19,241 bases of DNA from JBOHRE01 sp050732635 (GTDB taxonomy: Bacteria > Gemmatimonadota > Gemmatimonadetes > Longimicrobiales > RSA9): positions 1 through 19,241 of the forward strand of contig JBOHRE010000061.1 in NCBI GenBank assembly GCA_050732635.1, read 5' to 3'. Below are positions 1-8,876 of the stretch, one piece after another; position 1 is the stretch's first letter; each line of letters begins with the position of its first letter. The position numbers and the translations under genes were made by a program. The notes under the pieces were generated by a model. The model was not told where the DNA came from, did no database searches, and saw only the letters and a program-made list of their open reading frames with translations.

Positions 1-813
1 GTCGAGCTGCCTGCGACCAACCAGCGGCTGGCCGCGGCCGGCATACCGTGGCGGCTGCGGCCGTCCACCGCGAGCGGCGAATCACGTCTGAGTCCGCCGG
101 CCGACTCGACGCTCGCCGGCGCACTCGCGGACGCGCGCATCGCGAGCGCCTACCAGTTGACGCCACTCGCGGGCGCGGCCCGGAGCGACACCGTGCACCT
201 GCGTCTGCTGACCGGCGAACCATGGCTGGTTGCCGGCTCGCTCGAGAACGGCGCCCGCTACGTCGTCGTGGCATCGGCACTCTCAAGTGATGCGACGACG
301 CTGCCGACCGGTGCCGGGCTCGTGCCGCTACTCGACCGTATGCTCACCTCGTGGGCCGTCGATGCGCGGCCAACGCGGCAAGTGATCGCAGGCACGCAGG
401 TCGCGCTGCCCGGCCGGGCCGATCGGGTCGAGCTGCCGGACGCGACGAGCGAACGAGTCGAGGGTGGCGCCTTGTTTCGCCCGCTCGAGGTCGGCATCCA
501 CCGCGTCTTCGCGGGCGACTCACTCCTCGACGTCTTCGCGGTCAACACGCCGGCGGAAGAGAGCGCGCTCGTGCCGCTCAGCGAACGACAATTGAGGCAG
601 CGGCTGGCCGACTGGCGTGTCCACGCGAGCGATGCCGGGGCGTGGACCAGCTCGATCTTCCGCGAGCGCCTCGGGTACGAGCTGTGGCCGTGGGCGCTGC
701 TCGCGGCAATCCTCGCGCTCACCGCCGAAACCTGGCTGGCCGCCGCGGGTGTCGGTCCGCACCGTGCAAGAGGGCCCGAGCCGACGCCGGCTGGCGAGCC
801 CGCTCTACGATGA
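1..813 (+). CDS. C-terminal part of a BatA-like membrane protein (5' truncated by window)
   Basis: The reading frame is open from base 1 and ends at the stop at 811-813, leaving about 270 residues, so the true start lies outside the window. The visible part holds a segment of the type GARYVVVASALSSD followed by LVPLLDRML. I associate this with the C-terminal half of BatA/VWA-type aerotolerance proteins, where a globular domain precedes a final membrane helix. A strongly hydrophobic segment, ELWPWALLAAILALTAE, lies near the C-terminus and is probably the last transmembrane helix, with a short polar tail after it. Such proteins sit in the cytoplasmic membrane and their exact role is poorly defined. 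The stop lies 16 bases before the chosen mfd start, so the two genes may be co-transcribed. Family assignment rests on recalled sequence character only; the coding call itself is fairly secure. Confidence 0.6.
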   Translation, partial: VELPATNQRLAAAGIPWRLRPSTASGESRLSPPADSTLAGALADARIASAYQLTPLAGAARSDTVHLRLLTGEPWLVAGSLENGARYVVVASALSSDATTLPTGAGLVPLLDRMLTSWAVDARPTRQVIAGTQVALPGRADRVELPDATSERVEGGALFRPLEVGIHRVFAGDSLLDVFAVNTPAEESALVPLSERQLRQRLADWRVHASDAGAWTSSIFRERLGYELWPWALLAAILALTAETWLAAAGVGPHRARGPEPTPAGEPALR

Positions 814-829
814 CCCGCACCGAGGCGCC

Positions 830-3800
830 GTGCCGCACCCGAAGCTGATCGAGGCGATGCTCCGCCAGCCGGCGCTCGGGCGGCTGAAGGACCGGCTGCC
901 GTTGCCGGCCGGTCAGGTGCGCATCGCAGGGCTCGCCGGATCCTCACCGGCCCTGCTCATCGCCACGCTGGCTCAGCAACAACCGAATCGGCTCTGGACG
1001 GTCGTGGCACCCAGCCCCGCCGAAGCGGAGGCGGCGGAGGCCGACCTCGAGGCGTTCCTGGGCCCGGGCAGTGTCGCCCACTATCCGCAGCGTGAGGCCC
1101 TTCCCTACGAGGCCGCCGAGCCGCACATCGAGGTGGCCGGGCTGCGCGTCGAGGCGCTGGAATCGGTCCTGTCCGGCCGGGCGCGCGTGCTGGTCTGCAC
1201 CATCCGCGCGCTGCAGGAGTTGTCCGACATTCCGCGCGGACTCGCCGAGCTGCGCCTGACACTCACGCGACACGCCAGCTTCCGACCGCATGAGCTCGCG
1301 GCACGGCTGCAGGCGATGGGCTTCGAGCAGCTGCCGATCGTCGAGGGCGTCGGCGAGTTCGCGCTGCGCGGCGGCATCCTCGACGTCTACGGATTCGGCG
1401 CGCCCGAGCCCCTGCGTCTCGAGTTCTGGGGCGACGAGATCGCGAGCATCCGCGGCTTCGACATACTGGACCAGCGCTCGACGCGTGAGCTGGACCGCGT
1501 CGATCTGCTGCCGATGGACCTGCGCGCGGCCGGTGCCGATGCCAACGTCGTGGCCCGGCGTTCCGTGCTCGAGATCCTGCCCCGCGAAGCCCTGTTACTC
1601 GAGCTCGATGCGACCAGCCTCGAGCCCGAGCTACGACGCACCTGGGACGAGGTGCTGCACCTGCACGCCGGCGCATTGCGGCGTGGACGCACGCCCGAAC
1701 CGCCGGAGCGGCTCTTCACGCCGCCCGCACGTGCAGTCGATGCGATCGCCAGCTTCGGTCGCATCCGGATCGTGCCCGTTGCCGCCGCCGACATCGCCTT
1801 CCAGGCACGCGCTGCCGAGCCGATCGAGCGCGACATGGATCGGCTCGCCGCATTGCTGCGCGCCGGTGCGGCGCGCAGCGAGGAGACGTTGATCCTGTGC
1901 GACAACGCCGGCCAGCTCGAGCGCCTGGAGGAGCTGCTCGGCGCCGCCGCCGCGCCGACGAGCGGTCCGACACTGGCCATCGGTTCCGTCAAAGCCGGGT
2001 TCGTGCTGGAGGGCAGTGAGCCGCCGGTTCGCGTGCTCACGGATCACGAGATCTTTCGCCGCGAGCGACGGCTGCGGCGCGGCCGGCGCTTCCGCGGCGC
2101 CGTCGCCCTCGAGAGTCTCGCACAGCTACGTCCGGGCGAGTACGTCGTCCATCTCGATCACGGAATCGGCCGCTTCCGCGGGCTGGAGCGCGTGCGCGTC
2201 GGCGACACCGACATCGAAGCACTGGCAATCGAATACGCCGGCGGCGAAGTGCTGCGACTGCCGGTGTACCGACTGGACCTGGTGGAACGCTGGGTGCCCG
2301 ACCGCGAGGATGCCGAAACTCCGCGTGTGCACAAGATCGGCGGCAGGACTTGGAAGCGCCTGCGACGCCGGACGGAGGAAGCGATCAGGCGCATGGCGGC
2401 CGAGCTGGTCGAGCTGTACGCGCAACGGCAGGTCGCCGAAGGCTACGCGTTCAGCGCCGATTCACGCTGGCAGCGTGAGATGGAATCGTCGTTCCTGTAC
2501 GAGGACACGCCCGACCAGCGGGCCGCGACCGAGGTCGTCAAGCGCGACATGGAGTCGCGTCGGCCGATGGATCGGCTCATGATCGGCGATGTCGGCTACG
2601 GCAAGACCGAGATCGCGATCCGGGCCGCGTTCAAGGCCGTTCAGGATGGGCGGCAGGTGGCCGTACTCGCACCGACGACGGTGCTGGTCGAGCAGCACCG
2701 GCGCACGTTCGGCGAGCGCCTCGCCGATTATCCGGTTCGCATCGAGAGTCTGTCCCGATTTCGCAACGTGCGCGAGCAGCAGGACGTGCTGGCCCGGCTC
2801 GCGGGCGGCGTCGTCGACATCGTGATCGGCACGCACCGGCTGCTGCAGGACGATGTCGTCTTTCAGAACCTCGGGCTCCTCGTGATCGACGAGGAGCAGC
2901 GCTTCGGCGTCAAGCAGAAGGAGCGGCTGAAGGAACTGAAGCACAACGTCGATGTCCTGTCCATGACCGCAACGCCGATCCCGCGGACCCTGCACATGTC
3001 GCTGGCGGGACTGCGCGATCTCTCCTTGATACAGACGCCGCCGCGGGATCGCATGCCGGTGATCACCCATGTTCTGCCCTGGTCGGATGACGTGTTGGAG
3101 GACGCGATCCGCCGTGAGATCGACCGCGGCGGCCAGGTCTTCTTCGTGCACAATCGGGTCGAGAGCATCGGCGGCGTCGCCGAACGCGTGACCCAGCTCG
3201 TGCCGGAAGCGCGCGTCGGCATCGCCCACGGCCAGCTGCCCGCCCACCAGCTGGACTCGGTCATGCGCCGGTTCCTGGCCGGTGAGATACAGGTTCTCGT
3301 GACCACCGCGATCATCGAGAACGGACTCGATGTGCCGGCCGCGAACACACTCGTCGTACACCGCGCCGACAGCTTTGGTCTGGCCCAGCTGTATCAGCTG
3401 CGCGGGCGCGTCGGCCGCTCCCATCACCGCGCCTATTGCTATTTGCTGATTCCCGAGGCCGTCCAGGAAGATGCGGAACGTCGACTTCGGATCCTGGAGC
3501 ACTTCACGGACCTGGGCAGCGGCTACGCCATCGCGCTGAAGGATCTCGAGCTCCGCGGCGCCGGCAATCTGTTGGGCGCCGAGCAGTCAGGGTTCGTACA
3601 CGCAATCGGACTGGATACGTACACACGGCTGCTCGAGGATGCGATTCGCAGGCTCAAGGGCGCCGAGGACGTGCCGCTGTATGCGCCAACGGAGGTGAGC
3701 ATGGACGGCGCAGCGTTCTTGCCGGATGAGTACATCGCCGATGCCGCTCAGAAACTGCACCTTTACCGCAGACTGTCACGCGCCGCTGCCGTCGCGGAAG

Positions 3801-4138
3801 TCGCGGCGTTGAGCGCCGAGATCCGCGACCGCTACGGGCCGCAGCCACCAGAAGTTCAACGGCTTCTCGCCGCGGCACGGCTGCGTCTGCTCGGCACCAC
3901 TCTCGGCGTCGAACGGATCTCGATCCGGCCGGACGAGGCCCGGCTGAACTTCCGCGACGCGGCTGTGCCACGTCTCGCAGCGCTCCAGGGCGCGTTCCGC
4001 GACCGTCAGCTGGATGTCGAAGTGCGGCGCTCCATGCCCCTGTCCCTCGTGCTTCGCCGCTACGGAGCCGAGCCGGTCGAGACGCTGCTGGCCGAGGCGC
4101 TCGAGTTGCTCGAGCCGCGCCGCGCGCGCGCCGCCTGA
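830..4138 (+). CDS. mfd: Transcription-repair coupling factor Mfd
   Basis: Mfd is the cytoplasmic ATP-driven translocase that displaces RNA polymerase stalled at DNA lesions and recruits UvrA. From GTG 830 the product is 1102 residues, close to the usual 1100-1150. The N-terminal third is UvrB-like. A CarD-like RNA polymerase interaction domain lies at about residues 435-490 (PGEYVVHLDHGIGRF). The helicase core follows: Walker A GDVGYGKTE with Lys592, the DEEQ box at 687-690, motif III SMTATPIPRTL, and motif VI QLRGRVGR near residue 857. The C-terminal TRCF domain (DEYIADAAQKLHLYRRLS) begins near residue 963. The frame stays open upstream to 617, but that extension is Ser/Arg-rich shadow sequence of the preceding gene. 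GTG 830 has GAGG four bases upstream; ATG 857 is an alternative start giving 1093 residues. All key motifs are intact. Confidence 0.97.
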   Translation: MPHPKLIEAMLRQPALGRLKDRLPLPAGQVRIAGLAGSSPALLIATLAQQQPNRLWTVVAPSPAEAEAAEADLEAFLGPGSVAHYPQREALPYEAAEPHIEVAGLRVEALESVLSGRARVLVCTIRALQELSDIPRGLAELRLTLTRHASFRPHELAARLQAMGFEQLPIVEGVGEFALRGGILDVYGFGAPEPLRLEFWGDEIASIRGFDILDQRSTRELDRVDLLPMDLRAAGADANVVARRSVLEILPREALLLELDATSLEPELRRTWDEVLHLHAGALRRGRTPEPPERLFTPPARAVDAIASFGRIRIVPVAAADIAFQARAAEPIERDMDRLAALLRAGAARSEETLILCDNAGQLERLEELLGAAAAPTSGPTLAIGSVKAGFVLEGSEPPVRVLTDHEIFRRERRLRRGRRFRGAVALESLAQLRPGEYVVHLDHGIGRFRGLERVRVGDTDIEALAIEYAGGEVLRLPVYRLDLVERWVPDREDAETPRVHKIGGRTWKRLRRRTEEAIRRMAAELVELYAQRQVAEGYAFSADSRWQREMESSFLYEDTPDQRAATEVVKRDMESRRPMDRLMIGDVGYGKTEIAIRAAFKAVQDGRQVAVLAPTTVLVEQHRRTFGERLADYPVRIESLSRFRNVREQQDVLARLAGGVVDIVIGTHRLLQDDVVFQNLGLLVIDEEQRFGVKQKERLKELKHNVDVLSMTATPIPRTLHMSLAGLRDLSLIQTPPRDRMPVITHVLPWSDDVLEDAIRREIDRGGQVFFVHNRVESIGGVAERVTQLVPEARVGIAHGQLPAHQLDSVMRRFLAGEIQVLVTTAIIENGLDVPAANTLVVHRADSFGLAQLYQLRGRVGRSHHRAYCYLLIPEAVQEDAERRLRILEHFTDLGSGYAIALKDLELRGAGNLLGAEQSGFVHAIGLDTYTRLLEDAIRRLKGAEDVPLYAPTEVSMDGAAFLPDEYIADAAQKLHLYRRLSRAAAVAEVAALSAEIRDRYGPQPPEVQRLLAAARLRLLGTTLGVERISIRPDEARLNFRDAAVPRLAALQGAFRDRQLDVEVRRSMPLSLVLRRYGAEPVETLLAEALELLEPRRARAA

Positions 4139-4291
4139 GAGCCGGCCGCCGTTGCGGTCAGCACCGCCAGCGAAGCGGGCGTGCGCCGGAGCGGGTGTGC
4201 GGTGCTCGCTGCTGGCGCGTGCAACGGACGCCGGTTAGCTTGGCGTGTTTGTTTCTCCGGCGATCACCGCCTTGGTTCCCAGCTGATCCCC

Positions 4292-5791
4292 ATGACAATG
4301 AATCGAACCCTCGCGCTCGCACTGAGCGTGTCATTGCTCCTCACCGGTTGCGAGGGCATTCGCGATGCCATGACCTCGCATACCGGACTGATCGCCCGAG
4401 CTGCAGGCCATGAGCTGGAGGTCGATGAGGCAGCATCGATTCTGGCGGAGAATCCGCGGCTTCCCGCCGAGACCGAGGTGGTCGAAGCGCTGGCCAACCT
4501 CTGGCTCGACTATACCCTGCTCGCAACGGCCGCTGCCGAGGATTCGACGCTGGCCACGCTCGAGCTCGAGCCGGTGATCCGTCCCGAGCTGGAGCAGGAG
4601 CTGGTGTTCCGGTTGCGTGATCGAGTCATCGACGCCGATACCACCGTGAGCGAGGAGGAACTGCGGCGAATCTTCGAGACCGAACAGCCGGAGCTGGCCG
4701 TCCGTGCCCGCCACATCCTGATCCGCGCAGCGGCACAGGATCCGCAGGCGGCGCGGGACTCCGCGCGGGCACTCGCGCAGGAGCTGCGCGCGGAAGCAGC
4801 AGGCGGCGCGGATTTCGCCGCGCTCGCGCGCGAGCACAGCCAGGATCCGGGCAGTGCAGCGGAGGGAGGCGATCTCGGCTTCTTCCGCCGCGGCGACATG
4901 GTGGGCCCCTTCGAGCAGGCCGCGTTTTCACTCGACGTCGGCCAGGTCAGCGATGTCGTCGAGACGCCATTCGGCTACCACATTATCAAGCTCGAAGAGA
5001 AGCAGCTGCCGGATTTCGAGGAGTCGAGGGCGCAGTTCCGCCAAACCACGATCCAGCGGCGTATTGCCGAGGCCGAAGAAGCCTACATCGACGAGCTGAC
5101 CGAGCCACGCAACATCGAGGTCGAGGACGGCGCCTACGAAGTCGTGCGCGAGCTCGCGGGCAATCCGATGGTGACGTTGCGGGGCCGAGCCGCATCGCGA
5201 CCGCTGGTGAGCTACCAGGGCGGCGCGTTCACCGCAGCGGAGTTCCTGCAGTTCATGCGCCGCCTGGCGCCCGCGCAACGGGCCGAGTACGCGTCTGCGG
5301 CCGATGACCAGTTGGAGCGGGTGCTGCGGGGACTGACGACGAACGAAATCCTGATCGAGGAGGCGAGGCGCCAGGGGCTCGAGCTGTCCGAGGCGAGCAT
5401 CGACTCCATGGCCACGCAGCTGCGGCAGCGGCTGCAGGAGGCTGTGGCAGCGTCGGAGCTCGCCGGGATATCCGCCCAGGCGGGAGAGTCGCAAAGCGAG
5501 GCGATCGAGCGGCGCGTCGAGTCGCTGCTGCGCGAGATCGTGCGTGGCGAGCGTCAGGTGCTGCCCCTGGGGCCGATCGCCTACACGCTGCGCGAGCAGA
5601 TGAACGCCGAGGTCTTCGAGCGCGCGTTCCCGGACGTCGTGTCCCGCGTCGAGGCGATCCGCGCGACGTCGGGCGAGCCGGCGACACCGGATCAGCTACC
5701 GCAACAGCCGGACACGCCCGCGCCTGGCCCCGCGCAACCGCAGGCCCAGCCACAGCCGCAGTCGCCGACCGACAGCGCGGCCGCGCGCTAG
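4292..5791 (+). CDS. Parvulin-type peptidyl-prolyl isomerase lipoprotein (PrsA/SurA-like)
   Basis: This is a predicted 499-residue lipoprotein. ATG 4292 (or ATG 4298, two codons on) begins a basic-hydrophobic signal ending in the lipobox LLLTGC, with the acylated Cys at residue 20. One parvulin (rotamase) domain spans about residues 135-235, opening with ARHILIR, passing through GGDLGFFRRGDMVGPFE and ending with TPFGYHIIKLEEK. It should catalyse cis-trans prolyl isomerisation or act as a chaperone for exported proteins, anchored to a membrane facing the periplasm. The flanking parts are charged and helical, resembling SurA/PrsA chaperone arms, and the last 30 residues or so are rich in Pro and Gln. 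The frame is open upstream to 4181, but only the 4292 start gives a proper signal peptide. No clear ribosome binding site is seen. A paralogue follows immediately, suggesting tandem duplication and divergence. Confidence 0.9.
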   Translation: MTMNRTLALALSVSLLLTGCEGIRDAMTSHTGLIARAAGHELEVDEAASILAENPRLPAETEVVEALANLWLDYTLLATAAAEDSTLATLELEPVIRPELEQELVFRLRDRVIDADTTVSEEELRRIFETEQPELAVRARHILIRAAAQDPQAARDSARALAQELRAEAAGGADFAALAREHSQDPGSAAEGGDLGFFRRGDMVGPFEQAAFSLDVGQVSDVVETPFGYHIIKLEEKQLPDFEESRAQFRQTTIQRRIAEAEEAYIDELTEPRNIEVEDGAYEVVRELAGNPMVTLRGRAASRPLVSYQGGAFTAAEFLQFMRRLAPAQRAEYASAADDQLERVLRGLTTNEILIEEARRQGLELSEASIDSMATQLRQRLQEAVAASELAGISAQAGESQSEAIERRVESLLREIVRGERQVLPLGPIAYTLREQMNAEVFERAFPDVVSRVEAIRATSGEPATPDQLPQQPDTPAPGPAQPQAQPQPQSPTDSAAAR

Positions 5792-5804
5792 CGCTGCAGA
5801 GCCC

Positions 5805-5832
5805 GGAACTCGTGATATGGTCAGGGTATAAC
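5805..5832 (+). promoter_or_regulatory. Possible ECF-type promoter for the surA-like operon
   Basis: GGAACT (5805-5810) is separated by 16 bases from TATAAC (5827-5832), upstream of the surA-like gene. GGAAC resembles the -35 element read by extracytoplasmic-function sigma factors; in E. coli surA is known to be under sigma-E control. The downstream element does not match a typical ECF -10, and there is no TTGACA at sigma70 spacing from TATAAC. If TATAAC were the -10, transcription would start inside the hairpin at 5834-5859. This is a weak call. Confidence 0.2.
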
Positions 5833-5833
5833 G

Positions 5834-5859
5834 ACGAGGCCGGCGTCCGCCGGCCTCGT
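5834..5859 (+). terminator. Perfect GC-rich hairpin between the two isomerase genes
   Basis: CGAGGCCGGCG (5835-5845) and CGCCGGCCTCG (5848-5858) are perfect reverse complements two bases apart, with an extra A-T pair outside. The folded stem would be about 11 bp with a GTCC-type loop. It is followed by a moderately T-rich stretch (TTCGCTTTCG) rather than a clean T tract. It lies 43 bases after the stop of the lipoprotein gene and 28 bases before the surA-like start. It could be a weak terminator or a stabilising hairpin in the 5' leader of the surA-like operon. Confidence 0.5.
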
Positions 5860-5886
5860 TCGCTTTCGCCTGAGGCTCATCAGCGC

Positions 5887-7203
5887 ATGACAAGACTACG
5901 GATTGCCGTGCTGCTCGCTCTGGGACTGGCGCCGGGCGCAGCCACGTTCGCCCAGGCGCCGGATTCGCTCGTGGTCGTCGACCGCGTCGCCGCCGTTGCG
6001 GGCGACAGCGTCGTGCTCCATTCCGAGATCGAAGAGGAGATCCTGCGCCTTCGCGCGAGCGGCCAGCCGCTGCCCGACGATCCCGCGGCTCTCGAAGCAG
6101 TTCGCCGTGATCTCGCCGAGCAGAAGGTTCAGGAGCTGGTGCTGCTGCAGGCCGCGATCGCCGATTCGGTCGTGGTCACCGAGGCGCAGGTTCAGGCGGC
6201 CGTCGAGCGCGAGCTCGCGCGGCGACGCCAGGCCTTCGACAGCGAGGAGGCATTCCGCGCGGCACTCCAGACCGAGGGCCTGACACCATCGACGTATCGC
6301 TCGATCCTGGAGCAGCAGTTCCGTCGCACCCTGCTGATCCAGCAGTACCTGGCCACGGTCCAGCGCGAGCGGCCGGCACCGCACGTGACGGAGGACGAGA
6401 TCCGGGACTATTTCGAGTCCCGACGCGGCCAGCTCCAGGAGCGCCCGGCCACGATCACGTTCCGCCAGGTCGTCGTCTCGCCGCGAGCGAGTGAGACGGC
6501 TCGGGCGGCGGCACTGGCTGAAGCACGCGCGATCTTGGAAGAGCTTCGCGAGGGCGCGGACTTCGCCGAACTCGCGCGGCGGCATTCCGACGAGCCGGGC
6601 GCGGCTGAGCGCGGCGGCGACCTGGGCTGGTTTAGGCGCGGCGAGATGGTGCAGCAGTTCGAGGAGGTCGCCTTCGCAATGCCGGTCGGTGCGGTCAGCG
6701 AGCCGGTGGAAACGCCGTTTGGCATCCACATCATCAAGGTCGAGAAGGTTCGTGGTCCGGAGCGACAGGCCCGCCACATCCTGATTCGACCTGCGACCAG
6801 CCCGGCCGATCAGGAGCGGGCGCGTGCCCTCGCTGCCGATGTGGCCGAGCGCCTGCGCGCTGGCGCGCCGATCGACTCGTTGGTCGAGCTGTACGGCGAT
6901 CCGTCGGAGCAGGCGCGTGTGGGGCCTTATCCGGTGGCGCAGCTTCCCGGACCCTACGCGCAGGCGCTCGCGGGCGCGCAGGACGGTGACGTCGTGGGGC
7001 CCGTGAACCTGAGCGAGGGTGAGGAGGTGCCCAAACTCGCCGTCGTCCTGGTGACCGCGCTGTTACCGGCCGGCGAGTACACACTGGACGATCTCCGCAC
7101 ACAGATCCGCGAGCAGCTCCAGCAGGCGAAGCTCGTCGAGGAGATCATCGATGACTTGCAGCGGCGCACCTACGTCGATATCAGGGTCGGGCAGTCCTCG
7201 TGA
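5887..7203 (+). CDS. surA: SurA-like periplasmic chaperone / peptidyl-prolyl isomerase
   Basis: The predicted product has 438 residues. ATG 5887 begins a signal peptide (RLRIAVLLALGLAPGAATFAQA) probably cleaved after AFA or nearby. An N-terminal SurA-type chaperone region follows (DRVAAVAGDSVVLHSEIEEE), with long helices up to about residue 180. A first parvulin domain covers about 188-286 (ITFRQVVVSP to GIHIIKVEK) and carries the conserved GGDLGWFRRGEM segment. A second, degenerate parvulin-like repeat begins at ARHILIR near residue 296 and runs to about 395. The C-terminal helix (LDDLRTQIREQLQQ) would pack back on the chaperone core. SurA escorts outer-membrane proteins through the periplasm. 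The gene is followed 30 bases later by pdxA; the surA-pdxA neighbourhood is also known in E. coli, which supports the assignment. The frame is open further upstream but without a signal peptide. Confidence 0.9.
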   Translation: MTRLRIAVLLALGLAPGAATFAQAPDSLVVVDRVAAVAGDSVVLHSEIEEEILRLRASGQPLPDDPAALEAVRRDLAEQKVQELVLLQAAIADSVVVTEAQVQAAVERELARRRQAFDSEEAFRAALQTEGLTPSTYRSILEQQFRRTLLIQQYLATVQRERPAPHVTEDEIRDYFESRRGQLQERPATITFRQVVVSPRASETARAAALAEARAILEELREGADFAELARRHSDEPGAAERGGDLGWFRRGEMVQQFEEVAFAMPVGAVSEPVETPFGIHIIKVEKVRGPERQARHILIRPATSPADQERARALAADVAERLRAGAPIDSLVELYGDPSEQARVGPYPVAQLPGPYAQALAGAQDGDVVGPVNLSEGEEVPKLAVVLVTALLPAGEYTLDDLRTQIREQLQQAKLVEEIIDDLQRRTYVDIRVGQSS

Positions 7204-7233
7204 AGCCAGTCAGCGCGCACTGCTGAGACGACA

Positions 7234-8205
7234 ATGAGCCTGCCGGCTGCGCGCGACGCCGTTCGGATCGCGATCACGCTCGGCGACCCTCGCGGCATCG
7301 GGCCCGAAGTCATTGCCGCGGCACTCGATCGCCTCACGCCCGCTGAGCGTGCTGCGTGCACGCTGATCGGACCTGCCGGCACATTCGCCGACGCGGCCGA
7401 GGCACCGCTCGATGCCGTTGGCGAATGGGCTGGCGATCGCGGGGCCGCAGAGGCGGGACGACTGGCTGGCATGGCGATCACGCGAGCCGCGGCCCTCGCG
7501 GCCGACGGCGCGGCCGATGCCATTGTCACGGGTCCGATCGACAAGCACGCACTGCACGAAGGCGGATACCCATTCCCTGGCCACACCGAGATGTTGGCGA
7601 CGCTCGCAGACACCGCGATCGTCGGCATGCTCATGGCTGCGGAGTCCACGCGAGCGGGCGGGCCCTTGCGGGTCTTGCTCATGACCACGCACCTGCCGCT
7701 GGCCCGCGTGCCCGCCGAGCTGACGCTTCAGCGGATCGTCGAGCAAACGGCGCTGCTCGATCGGTCGCTGCGAACGCTCTGGCGCATCGAGGCGCCGCGG
7801 CTCGCACTGTGCGCGCTCAACCCACACGCTTCCGACGGCGGTCTGTTCGGCCACGAAGAGCGCGACGTCATGTCGCCGGCCAGCGAAAGTCTGCGCGCAC
7901 AGGGCATCCGTGTGCACGGCCCATTCGCTGCCGACACCGTGTTTCTGCGCGCCCTGCGCGGCGAGTTCGATGCCGTCCTTGCGCCTTATCACGACGTGGG
8001 CATGGCCGCGTTCAAGACCGCATCGTTCGGGCAGGGAGTGAACGTTACGCTCGGCCTGCCGTACATTCGCACAGCGCCCGATCATGGAACGGCGATGGAT
8101 ATCGCCGGACGCCGGCGAGCCGATCCGACATCGATGACGGAGGCTCTGCGCCTGGCGCTGCGGCTCGCCCGTTTGCGCGCGCAGCTGGGCGCCGCACCGG
8201 CATGA
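7234..8205 (+). CDS. pdxA: 4-hydroxythreonine-4-phosphate dehydrogenase PdxA
   Basis: PdxA oxidises 4-phosphohydroxy-L-threonine with NAD in the DXP-dependent route to pyridoxal phosphate. The 323-residue product matches the family length. Visible signatures are TLGDPRGIGPE (15-25), VTGPIDK (98-104), PFPGHTE (114-119), TTHLPL (151-156), LNPHASDGG (195-203) and GLPYIRTAPDHGTAMDIAG near residues 274-292. The three metal-binding histidines of the E. coli enzyme (166, 211, 266) correspond to His153, His198 and His253 here. The usual YHDQG motif reads YHDVG, a Gln to Val change next to a metal ligand. ATG 7234 has only a weak purine-rich site before it. The stop overlaps the ftsE start as ATGA, so ftsE is probably translationally coupled. 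Confidence 0.95.
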   Translation: MSLPAARDAVRIAITLGDPRGIGPEVIAAALDRLTPAERAACTLIGPAGTFADAAEAPLDAVGEWAGDRGAAEAGRLAGMAITRAAALAADGAADAIVTGPIDKHALHEGGYPFPGHTEMLATLADTAIVGMLMAAESTRAGGPLRVLLMTTHLPLARVPAELTLQRIVEQTALLDRSLRTLWRIEAPRLALCALNPHASDGGLFGHEERDVMSPASESLRAQGIRVHGPFAADTVFLRALRGEFDAVLAPYHDVGMAAFKTASFGQGVNVTLGLPYIRTAPDHGTAMDIAGRRRADPTSMTEALRLALRLARLRAQLGAAPA

Positions 8206-8876
8206 TCCGTTTCGACCATGTCTCGAAGAACTATCCGCGCTCTGGCCTTGCCCTGAGCGATGTCTCGTTCCTCGTGCAGAAGAGTGAGTTTTGCTTTCTC
8301 ACGGGTCACAGTGGCGCCGGGAAATCGACCGTGCTGCGCTTGATCCACATGGCGGACCGGCCGACGCAGGGGGAGGTGCGGGTCAGCGGCTATGCCGCGA
8401 GCTCGATCCGGCCGCGTGAGATTGCGCTGCTGCGCCGGAAGATCGGCTACATCTTCCAGGATTTCAGGTTGCTCCAGGACCGGACGGCTGCAGACAACGT
8501 CTCGTTCGCACTCGAGGTGACCGGTGCGCGCCGCACGGTGGTACGTTCCAAAGTTCACCGCCTGTTGGCGAGGGTCGGCCTGGCCGCGAAAGCGGAGGCC
8601 TATCCCTCGGAGTTGTCCGGCGGGGAGCAGCAGCGTGTCGCAATCGCGCGAGCACTCGCGAATGATCCGATCGTGCTGCTTGCCGATGAGCCGACCGGCA
8701 ACCTGGACCAGCGCGCCTCGCGGGGTATCTTCGACCTGTTCCGTGCCATCAATGCGGCCGGCACGGCGGTGCTGATGGCGACCCACAACGCCGACCTCGT
8801 CCGTGTCTTCCCTTCCTATCGTGTGCTCGAGCTGGAAAACGGCGCGCTGGTCTTCGACTCGGGTAAGAAGGAATGA
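8202..8876 (+). CDS. ftsE: Cell division ATP-binding protein FtsE
   Basis: FtsE is the ABC ATPase of the FtsEX complex, which drives periplasmic activation of septal peptidoglycan hydrolases. The product is 224 residues, typical for the family. Walker A is GHSGAGKST with Lys41, the Q-loop region is IFQDFRLL, the ABC signature is LSGGEQQR starting at residue 138, and Walker B is VLLADEPTGNLD with Asp162-Glu163. The switch histidine is in MATHNADL. The start ATG 8202 overlaps the pdxA stop, and the family-typical N-terminus MIRFDHVSKNYP supports it; the longer open frame upstream is shadow sequence of pdxA. The stop overlaps ftsX as ATGA. Confidence 0.97.
   Translation: MIRFDHVSKNYPRSGLALSDVSFLVQKSEFCFLTGHSGAGKSTVLRLIHMADRPTQGEVRVSGYAASSIRPREIALLRRKIGYIFQDFRLLQDRTAADNVSFALEVTGARRTVVRSKVHRLLARVGLAAKAEAYPSELSGGEQQRVAIARALANDPIVLLADEPTGNLDQRASRGIFDLFRAINAAGTAVLMATHNADLVRVFPSYRVLELENGALVFDSGKKE

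Noticed and set aside
617..829. N-terminal extension of the mfd frame back to 617
   Set aside because: It is Ser/Arg/Pro-rich, overlaps the end of the preceding gene in another frame and has no Mfd-like sequence.
258..947. Long minus-strand open frame at the start of the window
   Set aside because: It lies antisense to the BatA-like gene and mfd, is Ser/Arg/Ala-rich with no motif, and is a typical GC-rich shadow.
2462..3502. 346-codon minus-strand open frame inside mfd
   Set aside because: It is fully antisense to the helicase core of mfd. Its composition (His, Asp, Leu-rich) is that of a mirrored coding frame.
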